This document shows, in pieces, positions 42,484 to 50,655 of a DNA stretch of 64,000 nucleotides (position 1 is its first letter; each line of letters begins with the position of its first letter). Position numbers and translations under genes: made by a program. The notes under the pieces are model-generated. The model did no database searches and was not told the origin of the DNA. It saw nothing but the letters and a program-made list of their open reading frames with translations. The stretch is taken from the NCBI RefSeq assembly GCF_001645385.1, contig NZ_LVHI01000013.1, positions 31,712 through 95,711 of the forward strand, written 5' to 3'. This stretch comes from Rhodococcoides kyotonense (lineage in GTDB: Bacteria > Actinomycetota > Actinomycetes > Mycobacteriales > Mycobacteriaceae).

Positions 42484-43965
42484 GTGTACGACGGAAGCGT
42501 TACAGACTCCCCCCGCCTGCTGCTAGATACGAATGTCGTCATCGCCCATGAGAACGACGGCTCAGAGCCGCACCTCAACGCGGCCGCGGCGGACACCCTC
42601 GTCCAGCTCGCACGACATCTTGGATTCGAGCTACTTCTCAGCAGCGGCACACGCAGCGATTTCGTCAACGCTCCCGACCAAATACGCCATGCGCGGCTAC
42701 GGACCCTACAAAAGTACTACCGGGTGCTGGACCGAGTCCCAGAAAACCCACTCGTCAGGCAGCAATTTCCCCGTCATCTTTCGACAAACAACGCGGCCGA
42801 CCTCGAAGTACTGTCGACCTACGGAACAGGATTCCCAACTGTTCTGGTCACCGAGGACAACGCCATGCGGGGACGGGCCGCCCGAGCCGGACTCACCAAT
42901 GTGTTCGACATCGACGCGGCAATCGACTGGCTTCGAGAGCTCCAAGATCCGGCCCTGAACAACGCAGCATCAGCCGCGATCGTGCCGGCCTATCAGATCA
43001 ACCGCAACGCCGATCTCTTCGCCAGCCTCAGAAGCGACTACGAGCCTTTCGACCGGTGGTGGTCCGACAAAGTCGTCCATCAGGAACGGCCAGCCATCAT
43101 CCTGGGCTCACCCTTGGCCCCGGATGGTTTGGCGGTACTCAAAGAAGAAACCGGTACGTTCGAGCTCGGCGAACGCCTTTTGAAAATCTGCACTTTCAAG
43201 GTGCAGGACGGCAGCGGGTCAGGTCAAGCGCGACGTGGCGAGCTCCTACTGAGAGCCGTCATCGACTACGCAGCGGCCCGCAATTACCCCGCTATGTATC
43301 TCACGGCCTGGCCGAAACACGAGAAACTGGTTGGCTGGCTGAAGCAATTCGGCTTCTTCCAACACACGGTAACCGCGGACGGCGAACTGGTGATGGCCAA
43401 ACACCGCGTTCCACCGCCGGGGCAGGTACCACTGGCACCGCTCGATCACGCCATCCGGTACGGCCCTCGTTCCCTAAGAATCGAAGAGGCGCACGTCGTG
43501 CCGATCAGGCACCACTACCACGATCGTCTGCTACCAGACAGCGACGACCAGGGTTCGTTGTTCGAGAATGAGCCGTGCGGAAACGCAATCCGGAAGGCAT
43601 ACCTATGCCGCTCGAACACGAGGCTGCTAGAGCCCGGCCATCTTCTGGCTTTTCTTCGAACAAAGCCTGACGAGGAAGCTCGGGTAACTGCTGTCGGTGT
43701 CGTAGAGCAAACTTTGGTGAGCGCCCGGCCGAGCCAGATTGCGGCATTCGTGCGGGGGCGAACCGTCTACGACTATCAGGAGATCGAGCGAATGTGTTCC
43801 AGGGGCAGCGTCCTTGCAGTCCTGTTTCGACTCGATACCCGGACTTCGCCCCCCTGGCCGGCCGCTACCTTGCGTGCCGCCGGTGTCATGTCGACATCGC
43901 CCCAGAGCATTGCCAGGGTTTCGAAGGGAGGTGTCGCGTGGATTCGCACCCAGTTGGACGCGTGA
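42484..43965 (+). CDS. PIN-domain nuclease fused to GNAT-like and PUA/ASCH-like domains
   Basis: A 493-residue protein starting with GTG at 42484, with AGGAG 8 nt upstream. The N-terminus is a PIN domain (LLLDTNVVIAHEND with D15; further acidic positions in NNAADLEVLSTY and VTEDNAMRGRAA). The middle (about 255-330) looks GNAT-like: GELLLRAVIDYAAARNYPAM, then WLKQFGFF. The C-terminal part (about 380-450) has LLAFLRTKPDEEARVTAVGVVEQ and resembles a PUA/ASCH beta-barrel. PIN domains usually cut RNA. The gene overlaps the ASCH gene that follows, suggesting an effector-partner pair. Confidence 0.75.
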   Translation: MYDGSVTDSPRLLLDTNVVIAHENDGSEPHLNAAAADTLVQLARHLGFELLLSSGTRSDFVNAPDQIRHARLRTLQKYYRVLDRVPENPLVRQQFPRHLSTNNAADLEVLSTYGTGFPTVLVTEDNAMRGRAARAGLTNVFDIDAAIDWLRELQDPALNNAASAAIVPAYQINRNADLFASLRSDYEPFDRWWSDKVVHQERPAIILGSPLAPDGLAVLKEETGTFELGERLLKICTFKVQDGSGSGQARRGELLLRAVIDYAAARNYPAMYLTAWPKHEKLVGWLKQFGFFQHTVTADGELVMAKHRVPPPGQVPLAPLDHAIRYGPRSLRIEEAHVVPIRHHYHDRLLPDSDDQGSLFENEPCGNAIRKAYLCRSNTRLLEPGHLLAFLRTKPDEEARVTAVGVVEQTLVSARPSQIAAFVRGRTVYDYQEIERMCSRGSVLAVLFRLDTRTSPPWPAATLRAAGVMSTSPQSIARVSKGGVAWIRTQLDA

Positions 43966-44420
43966 TTCTCATGTCCTTCCATCCGGAATACGCTCAGCGC
44001 ATCTTGGACGGCACCAAACGAGTTGAGTTTCGGAAACGCCGCATTGCCGATGACGTCACACACGTCGTTGTGTACGCAACTGCTCCGGTCAGTGCGGTAG
44101 TCGGAGCGTTCGAGGTACGAGACCAGCACTCTCTGAGCCCGCACAAACTGTGGCTACGCTTCGAGGAAGTCGCAGGCATTGGCATCAAGGACTACGCGAA
44201 CTACTTTTCGGGCCGAGAGACCGGAGTCGGAATCGAGGTGGGCGACACCTGGAGGGCACACACGCCGATGTACCTGCGTGAAAGTTTCGGCATCGCTCGC
44301 CCCCCACAGAGCTTCCAATACCTGGCCGATGACACCGCCGTGCTCACACTCAAATCGTTGAACAAGCAACAAAACTCGCAGGCAAACGACGGCCCCGAAC
44401 TACAAGTCGACCGACGTTGA
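43938..44420 (+). CDS. ASCH-domain protein (partner of the PIN-GNAT protein)
   Basis: A 160-residue protein whose core is an ASCH/PUA-like domain: ILMSFHPEYAQRILDGTKRVEFRKRR matches the family's opening strand-helix (residues about 10-35, given in part), followed by HVVVYATAPVSAVVGAFEV. GGGAGG 5-6 nt before the GTG at 43938 supports that start, 28 bp inside the upstream gene; an ATG at 43971 is possible. ASCH domains bind RNA or modified nucleotides. An antitoxin or nucleotide-sensing role for the upstream nuclease is inferred. Confidence 0.8.
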   Translation: MDSHPVGRVILMSFHPEYAQRILDGTKRVEFRKRRIADDVTHVVVYATAPVSAVVGAFEVRDQHSLSPHKLWLRFEEVAGIGIKDYANYFSGRETGVGIEVGDTWRAHTPMYLRESFGIARPPQSFQYLADDTAVLTLKSLNKQQNSQANDGPELQVDRR

Positions 44421-44654
44421 TTACCGCTGGGCTGTCGACGTAGACGGAGAAGGTTTGCGGCGCAGTCGCTTGCCCGGTGTCGCCACACCTGACACTCATG
44501 GCGACGGTCCGACCGACGGAGAATTGCTTCGACGCCTCATCGCCGGAATTCCGGCGGGGATCGCGAACGGATACCACCACGGGTCCGGATCGACCGGGCG
44601 TCGCCACGCTCCTCGGATGTCGTCGTAGGCCGATTGGAAGTAGCGCGTTTCGAT

Positions 44655-45590
44655 CTACCGTGTGTCCCATACATCGAACAGGAATTCGCTGATGGCCACA
44701 GCTGAGTTCAGGGCGAGCCGGGCGTGTCGTCGATCGGCGGTGCTCGGAGATCCTCGGCCGTGACCGGTTCCGATTTTGTTTCGCAGCTCGCCGAGGCTTT
44801 GTACCGAGCTGGCGAGTCCTCGTAACAGCCCGTTGACGGCCGAGCTCGCGGCGGCGTCACCTTCGACTGATTTACCGGCGATGTCCAACGCTTTGCTGGT
44901 CGCTTTGTAGAGGGTTGGGAGGTCGTCGCTGCGCTTGTAGGTCCCTCCAAGGTCATCGAGGATTTGGATGAACACAGACTCGATCAGCTCTTTGCACGCG
45001 CCGATGGCAGCTTCGGGATCCGTTGCGATGCTTGCTTCGATACGTCTCAGATGTCGATCGAGAGTTGTACGGTCGTCGAGTGTTGCTCGGTCGAGGACCA
45101 GGCCGGCGGGGCGGTCGCCATGGAAGCTACTGATTCGTCGCCAGTTGTAAAGTGTTCGCCCACTGACGGTTCCGTCTGCGACCAGCTCGTAGTTGTCGGG
45201 GGCGAGCAGTTCGTTGAGGCGAATTACCATGGATTCTGCGATCTCGGGGTCTCGTACGAGAGGGTGCACGGTGCGGGTGAGAAACCGAAGGAAAGCCTCA
45301 TCTGGACCGGTGCGGATGTTGAACCTGGTGTCCCCGAAAACCCAGCCCTCTCCCCAGTCGTTGTTGTTGATGCAGTGCTGGTGTATGTCGCCGGCGGCGT
45401 CGGTGTACCGGCGGTCAGTGCTGGGAAGGTCGTGCAGGTCGTATAGGGCGCTCAGGAAAGTGACTTCGTCGAGTTGGCCCACCCAGAAATAGTCGCGATC
45501 GAGTGTCAGTGTGTCTATCACTGCCTGGCGAGTGATGTCTGTGATCTCGCGAGCCGTGTGGGATCGGCGCGCAGGGTCCGCGGGGTTCAT
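44655..45590 (-). CDS. Abortive-infection protein with Abi_C domain
   Basis: A 311-residue protein. The C-terminal half matches the Abi_C pattern: IGACKELIESVFIQILDDLG, DDLPTLYKATSKAL, and LRNKIGTGHGRG near 270, where the RNKxGxGH segment is HEPN-like. The N-terminal half (about 15-130) is a separate helical domain. Such proteins occur in AbiJ-like abortive infection systems. The start at 45590 is divergent from the restriction-modification gene, with 138 bp between them; its ribosome-binding site is weak. Confidence 0.8.
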   Translation of the reverse strand: MNPADPARRSHTAREITDITRQAVIDTLTLDRDYFWVGQLDEVTFLSALYDLHDLPSTDRRYTDAAGDIHQHCINNNDWGEGWVFGDTRFNIRTGPDEAFLRFLTRTVHPLVRDPEIAESMVIRLNELLAPDNYELVADGTVSGRTLYNWRRISSFHGDRPAGLVLDRATLDDRTTLDRHLRRIEASIATDPEAAIGACKELIESVFIQILDDLGGTYKRSDDLPTLYKATSKALDIAGKSVEGDAAASSAVNGLLRGLASSVQSLGELRNKIGTGHGRGSPSTADRRHARLALNSAVAISEFLFDVWDTR

Positions 45591-45728
45591 CGGACAAGTT
45601 TCGCTTAGGTCGTGTGCAGGCCTGCAGCTTGGTACAAAGGTGGCTTCTCGGCCCAGCCGATCAAGCCTCCCGGACGCCGGGCCCGCGCGTTCAACGGTTA
45701 CGGTTTGCGAACAAATGGAGGTAGTCAG

Positions 45729-48700
45729 ATGACGTTTGCGGACCTTATCGCCCAGTTCGGTACCAGTGCCAAAGACAAGCTCGACGGGCCGGGAGAGCGC
45801 GAAGCGCTGCTTTCCGGCCCTGTCGCCAGGTTGATCGAAGACCTGGGTGCCGAATCTGGCATGAAAACCGTTGCGCACGATGAGGTTCGAGAGCAGGACG
45901 GATCGGTTCGCCCCGATTTCGGTGTTCGTGTCAACGGGGTCTTGGTGGGGCACATCGAGCTCAAAGCGCCAGGGGTAAGTCTCGACCCAGAGAGTTACGG
46001 AAAGACGACCCACAACTACCGGCAGTGGCAGCGCCTGAAAGAACTTCCCAACCTACTTCACACCAATGGCGTGGAGTGGCGTCTGTGGCGATACGGCGAA
46101 CTGGTGGACGAGCCGGTCAGCCTTCACACACCCAGTCTGACGCGAACACGAGGCAAGCTCACAGCACCGAGTCGCATGGAGATGCTGCTCAACAGCTTCC
46201 TGCGGTGGGAGCCCGCACCGATCTCATCGGTCTCTAAACTGGTCGACACCTTGGCACCGCTGGCTCGGATGCTTCGCGAGGAAGTTCGGTTGGCCCTCAA
46301 GGCAGAGCGGCGAGCAATCAAAGCTGGCGCAGATCCTGACCTACAACCGTTCCTCGGCATAGCTCGAGACTGGCGCATACTGCTGTTCCCGCACTCCCGA
46401 GACGAGGAGTTCGCAGACGGCTTCTCACAGACGGTGGTCTTCGCTCTGGTTCTCGCTGTCAGTGACGGGATCGACATCAGTGCTGGAACGTTGCACGATG
46501 TCGCCCGCAAGCTCGAAGGCAACTACAGCCTGATGGGTAAGGCTTTAGACCTGCTGACCGCCCACATCACCAAGACCCCCACATGGACCGCCATCGAAAT
46601 AATCGCGCGGACTCTCTCCGCCGCACGGTGGCCCGCGATCGCTGCTGGCGGCGACGACGTCTATCTACACCTCTACGAGCACTTTCTGGGAACGTACGAC
46701 CCCGAGAAGCGCAAAAAATCCGGTTCGTACTACACCCCGGTCGAAGTGGTGGATGCGATGGTCCGACTCACAGACGACGCTCTGAAAAGTCACCTCGGCA
46801 AGCCCGAGGGATTGCGCAATCCCCACGTCAGCATCATTGACCCCGCGATGGGGACAGGAACATATCCACTGTCTGTGCTCAGGCACGTCGGTGCCGCTGC
46901 TGCTCAGCAGTACGGCCCGGGGGCTGCGTCGGAAGCAGTTGCCAGCACCGTTGCACGCTTGTATGGAATCGAACTGCAGTCCGGGCCGTTCTCCGTTGCC
47001 GAGTTGCGAGTGTCCGCCGCGCTGCGCGATTCAGGGGCGCAGATGCCTGCCTCGGGACTGAATCTCTACGTCGCTGACACTCTCGAAGACCCCTACAGTG
47101 CGAGCAAGACGCAACTTTCCTACACACTGCAGCTGATTGCCAAGCAACGACAGCAAGCGAACGCAGTCAAACGCGAGCGCAATATTCAGGTCTGTATCGG
47201 CAATCCGCCCTACAAGGACCATGCCGGCGGCATGGGCGGATGGATCGAGACCGGCAGCGATCCAGCTACGAACCTGCCCCCGTTGAATGCGTTCAAATTG
47301 GAGGGAAACGGGCGGCACGAGCGGCACCTGAGCAACCTCTATGCCTACTTCTGGCGATGGGCCACATGGAAGGTCTTCGAATCGACGAATCATCCTGATG
47401 TTCGCGACGGCGGCAGCGGCGTAGTCTGCTTCATCACTGCTACCGGGTACCTTTCAGGTCCTGGGTTTCGCGGAATGCGACAGTACTTGCGGTCGACTTG
47501 TTCGCATGGGTGGATCATCAACGTCACGCCGGAGGGCAAGCAGCCCCCGAGTAAGAACGCCGTGTTCAACATCGAAACCCCTGTGGCCATTGCGATGTTC
47601 CTGCGTCGCTCGGACACCGACGCAGACGTACCCGCTGATATCCGATACATCGACGTCAATGGAACTCGAGGCGAAAAGTTCGAGCGCCTCGCAAACCTCC
47701 AGCTTTCCGATCCGGGTTGGCAACAAGCTCGCACTGGCTGGACCGACTCGTTCGTCCCGGCAGGCTCCGACACCTGGGACCAATACCCTGCTGTCGATGA
47801 TCTGATGCCATGGCGGGCAAACGGCGTCCTCGCGGGGCGGGGCTGGGTGTACGGACCCAGTAAAGACATCCTCGAAGAACGCCTTCGAGATCTAGTCAAC
47901 GAATCCGATCCGGCCGTGAAGTCGACCAAATTCGGCGAGGGACGCGACGCATCACTGACCAAAACGAAAACACCACTGTTCGGTGACGATGTCGAGACCG
48001 ACACCCTGACACCTTTCAACTCCACAGTCATCATCACGGACCCCAAGATCGTGCGCGTCGGCTATCGGTCTTTCGATCGACAATGGCTGATCGCGGATAA
48101 ACGGCTGATCATTCAGCCCTCACCGGACTTATGGCACGCACGCATACCGGGCCAGGTTTTTACGATCGAGCTCCATTCAGAGTTTCCGAAGTCAGGGCCA
48201 GGGCTTGTTTTCACGTCGCTCATTCCTGACGTCCACCATTTTCGCGGCAGTGGTGGAGGCCGGGCGCTTCCGATGCTGCATCCTGACGGAACGCCTAACC
48301 TGGCCGCGGGTTTGGTCGAAGCATTGCGAGCCCAATTCGATCTGGGCGTCGCCCCCGCCGATGTTGTGTACTACCTCGCTGCAGTCTGCTCGCATCCCGG
48401 GTTCGTCGAGCGTTTTGCCGCCGATCTCAAGACCCCGGGCGTGCGAGTCCCCATTACAACGAACCCAGAACTATGGACCCGAGCCGTTCAACTCGGAAGG
48501 CACATCGTCTGGCTTCACACGTACGGGGACCAGGGCGAACACCCCTCAGGAAAGATCTCGGTTCAGGAGGGAGTCCAGCCAGGATCCGCACACCCGATCT
48601 ACGCGACATCTGTCGGCAACTCGATGCCGTCGTCCGTTGATTACGACCCTGAGTCAGAAATCCTACGGCTAGGCGAAGGGCGATGGACTGGAGTGACCCA

Positions 48701-49043
48701 GGCGGTCCGCGACTATACCGTCGGCGGCGCGAACATCATAGATTCATGGACCGGTTACCGGCTCGCAAGGCCCAAGGGAAAAAGAAGATCGCCCCTCGAT
48801 AGCGTCAATGTCACAACGTGGCCCGCCGAATGGTCGATCGAGTTCTCCGACCTATTGAGTGTCTTGACACAACTGATCGACCTCGAACCGGCCCAGCAGT
48901 CTCTGCTCGAGGACATTCTCGACGGCGAGGTGCTTACGGCCGACGAGTTGGCGACTATGGGAGTGCGGTGGCCTGCGCAAACAGGAGACAAGGATCGCCA
49001 GCCCCGCAAGGCTGCTCGTGGTGGTCTACTCGATGAGGCGTAA
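45729..49043 (+). CDS. Type IIG-like restriction-modification enzyme (type ISP related)
   Basis: A 1,104-residue single-chain enzyme. The N-terminal nuclease has a PD-(D/E)xK site: D63 (RPDFG) and E77/K79 (HIELKAPG). The N6-adenine methyltransferase domain has motif I DPAMGTGTYP near 372 and motif IV NPPY near 492. The C-terminal 450 residues would recognise the target and resemble the type ISP specificity region. There is no helicase domain between nuclease and methylase, so this is closer to type IIG/BREX PglX-like or short ISP enzymes. GGAGG 7 nt before the ATG sets the start. Confidence 0.85.
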   Translation: MTFADLIAQFGTSAKDKLDGPGEREALLSGPVARLIEDLGAESGMKTVAHDEVREQDGSVRPDFGVRVNGVLVGHIELKAPGVSLDPESYGKTTHNYRQWQRLKELPNLLHTNGVEWRLWRYGELVDEPVSLHTPSLTRTRGKLTAPSRMEMLLNSFLRWEPAPISSVSKLVDTLAPLARMLREEVRLALKAERRAIKAGADPDLQPFLGIARDWRILLFPHSRDEEFADGFSQTVVFALVLAVSDGIDISAGTLHDVARKLEGNYSLMGKALDLLTAHITKTPTWTAIEIIARTLSAARWPAIAAGGDDVYLHLYEHFLGTYDPEKRKKSGSYYTPVEVVDAMVRLTDDALKSHLGKPEGLRNPHVSIIDPAMGTGTYPLSVLRHVGAAAAQQYGPGAASEAVASTVARLYGIELQSGPFSVAELRVSAALRDSGAQMPASGLNLYVADTLEDPYSASKTQLSYTLQLIAKQRQQANAVKRERNIQVCIGNPPYKDHAGGMGGWIETGSDPATNLPPLNAFKLEGNGRHERHLSNLYAYFWRWATWKVFESTNHPDVRDGGSGVVCFITATGYLSGPGFRGMRQYLRSTCSHGWIINVTPEGKQPPSKNAVFNIETPVAIAMFLRRSDTDADVPADIRYIDVNGTRGEKFERLANLQLSDPGWQQARTGWTDSFVPAGSDTWDQYPAVDDLMPWRANGVLAGRGWVYGPSKDILEERLRDLVNESDPAVKSTKFGEGRDASLTKTKTPLFGDDVETDTLTPFNSTVIITDPKIVRVGYRSFDRQWLIADKRLIIQPSPDLWHARIPGQVFTIELHSEFPKSGPGLVFTSLIPDVHHFRGSGGGRALPMLHPDGTPNLAAGLVEALRAQFDLGVAPADVVYYLAAVCSHPGFVERFAADLKTPGVRVPITTNPELWTRAVQLGRHIVWLHTYGDQGEHPSGKISVQEGVQPGSAHPIYATSVGNSMPSSVDYDPESEILRLGEGRWTGVTQAVRDYTVGGANIIDSWTGYRLARPKGKRRSPLDSVNVTTWPAEWSIEFSDLLSVLTQLIDLEPAQQSLLEDILDGEVLTADELATMGVRWPAQTGDKDRQPRKAARGGLLDEA

Positions 49044-49087
49044 GTCCGCGAGGACCAACGACCGTGCTGCGAGCCGCTCGAGTGAAA

Positions 49088-49648
49088 TCATCGCCTGAAC
49101 CCCCGGCGAGAATCGCGGGGTTGTTCGCCCAGGCGGGGTGTGAACCACGTATCGCAAGGGAAAATCTGTAACCACTGCACGGCAGTGGCGGGGTGATAGA
49201 ACGCTTCGGCGTCACGATCGTCCATCAGGCCGTCCGAGACGGCATCCCAGTCGCCGTCGTGAGGATGAGCATCGAGGGCGGCGACGTCTTCGCCGTATTC
49301 GGCGTCGGACAGAGCGGCCGAGGCCTGCAAGATAACGATCATGAGCGCCAGTTGCTCGGCCATCGTGCGGGGACGGGGAAGGCGGCCGGCGTCGAGGTCT
49401 TCGGCCAGGTCGTCGAATGATCGGGCCATCTGGCGTCGCCATAGGACTGATTCGTTGTAGGTGCACTCCGGCAGTCGGTCGAACAGATCCCACCAGTCGG
49501 TCGGGTCGACAGGATCGTCGCCGCGTTCTTCGATGTCGTCGTACGCGCCGTCGGCGCATACCCACGCGTGGATCCGCATCAGCCTCCGCTGCCGATCGGT
49601 GAGAAAGAACCGCGGGACGAACTCGATGACATCACCCATAACTGTCAT
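49088..49648 (-). CDS. Hypothetical acidic plasmid protein, 186 residues
   Basis: A soluble acidic protein with FVPRFFLTDRQRRLMRIHAW near the N-terminus and a Trp/Asp-rich centre (PVDPTDWWDLFDRLPE). No family is recognised. Starts at 49648 or 49639 are both possible. It converges with the restriction-modification gene and is divergent from the coupling-protein operon. Codon use looks like the transfer genes rather than the defence island. Confidence 0.6.
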   Translation of the reverse strand: MTVMGDVIEFVPRFFLTDRQRRLMRIHAWVCADGAYDDIEERGDDPVDPTDWWDLFDRLPECTYNESVLWRRQMARSFDDLAEDLDAGRLPRPRTMAEQLALMIVILQASAALSDAEYGEDVAALDAHPHDGDWDAVSDGLMDDRDAEAFYHPATAVQWLQIFPCDTWFTPRLGEQPRDSRRGFRR

Positions 49649-49992
49649 GCTGCCGGTCCGTCGCCGAGTCACGCACGACTTCGATGCCTTTTCGCTGCAG
49701 AGACCCAGGTTGAGCGGGTATACGGGGTGATCACAGGACGTGACTAAGCGTCTGGCCGAGAGGATGCGAGAGCAGCCGGCGATGAGTTATGCTTGTGCAG
49801 GTTCGACCGTCGATGAGGGTCACGGTCGAGCGTCCATCCAGCAACAGCGCTGCACCACACTGCTTTTCGTGTGCGTGCATAGTCGTTGTGGGCTGGCCGA
49901 CGCTCCCAGTGAAGGCCCTCCATGTCGATTCCTCACTCGCTCTCCCCCAGCACTGACCACATCTCGTTCACCATCGACGGTGGTGAACGTCG
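49649..49992. promoter_or_regulatory. Intergenic control region before the coupling-protein operon
   Basis: About 340 bp without a supported gene. An inverted repeat TCGACCGT (49803-49810)/ACGGTCGA (49822-49829) has an 11-nt loop, and TATGCT at 49788-49793 just upstream could be a -10 box, though no good -35 is visible. The region should hold promoters for both flanking divergent genes. Confidence 0.35.
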
Positions 49993-50655
49993 ATGACCAC
50001 TCGCTCTGTCTCGACGGCCGAGCTGCAGCGTCGTTCGCAGATCGCTGCCGCCGCCTACGAACGCGGCCGACGCGCTGCGCTGGCTGCCGCACGCCGCCGC
50101 AGTCTCCCCGACCGGGCGCACACCCGGCGTGAAGAAATTCGCGCACGCTCGCACTCCTACGAGCCGCGCAGTGACAGTCGCGCGTTCGGTCTGCTCGATT
50201 CCGACCTGTCGCTGGCGCGGGCTGCGGCATTTCTCGCTGCGACCGGTGTCGCACACGAGCTGATCGCAGCGCAGACCTTCACCGACCCGGTGCAGCAGGA
50301 GTGGGCGGACGCCACGTTCGACCGCACGGCTGTGCACGAGGATGCATGGCGGGAACGGTTGATCGACAACGGCATCGACGAGGTTGTGCTGCGTCCAGGG
50401 CTTTCTCTGGATGCTCTGGAGCTACCGGCCGAGCTCGACGGCCTCGACTTCGACGACATCGCCGAACGCACCCTCGATGTGTCCTCCACCGCTGCGGACG
50501 TGGAACCGATCCGTCTGGCCGATCTGATGCTCGAGACACCACGCCAGAACCGCCCGTCGGAGTCGGTCATCGACATCACCGACCGAGTCGCGAACGTCAT
50601 CGAGATCGACCGCGGCGTCGACACGGCCACCGGGGCTGGTGTGGACGCATGGTGA
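49993..50655 (+). CDS. Hypothetical protein upstream of the coupling protein
   Basis: A 220-residue soluble protein. The N-terminal 60 residues are helical and basic (AAAAYERGRRAALAAARRRS), the rest acidic. Residues DSDLSLARAAAFLAATGVAHE suggest a helical bundle. It overlaps the VirD4-type gene by seven bases, so it probably acts with it, perhaps as a relaxosome or coupling accessory protein. No family is recognised. Confidence 0.65.
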   Translation: MTTRSVSTAELQRRSQIAAAAYERGRRAALAAARRRSLPDRAHTRREEIRARSHSYEPRSDSRAFGLLDSDLSLARAAAFLAATGVAHELIAAQTFTDPVQQEWADATFDRTAVHEDAWRERLIDNGIDEVVLRPGLSLDALELPAELDGLDFDDIAERTLDVSSTAADVEPIRLADLMLETPRQNRPSESVIDITDRVANVIEIDRGVDTATGAGVDAW

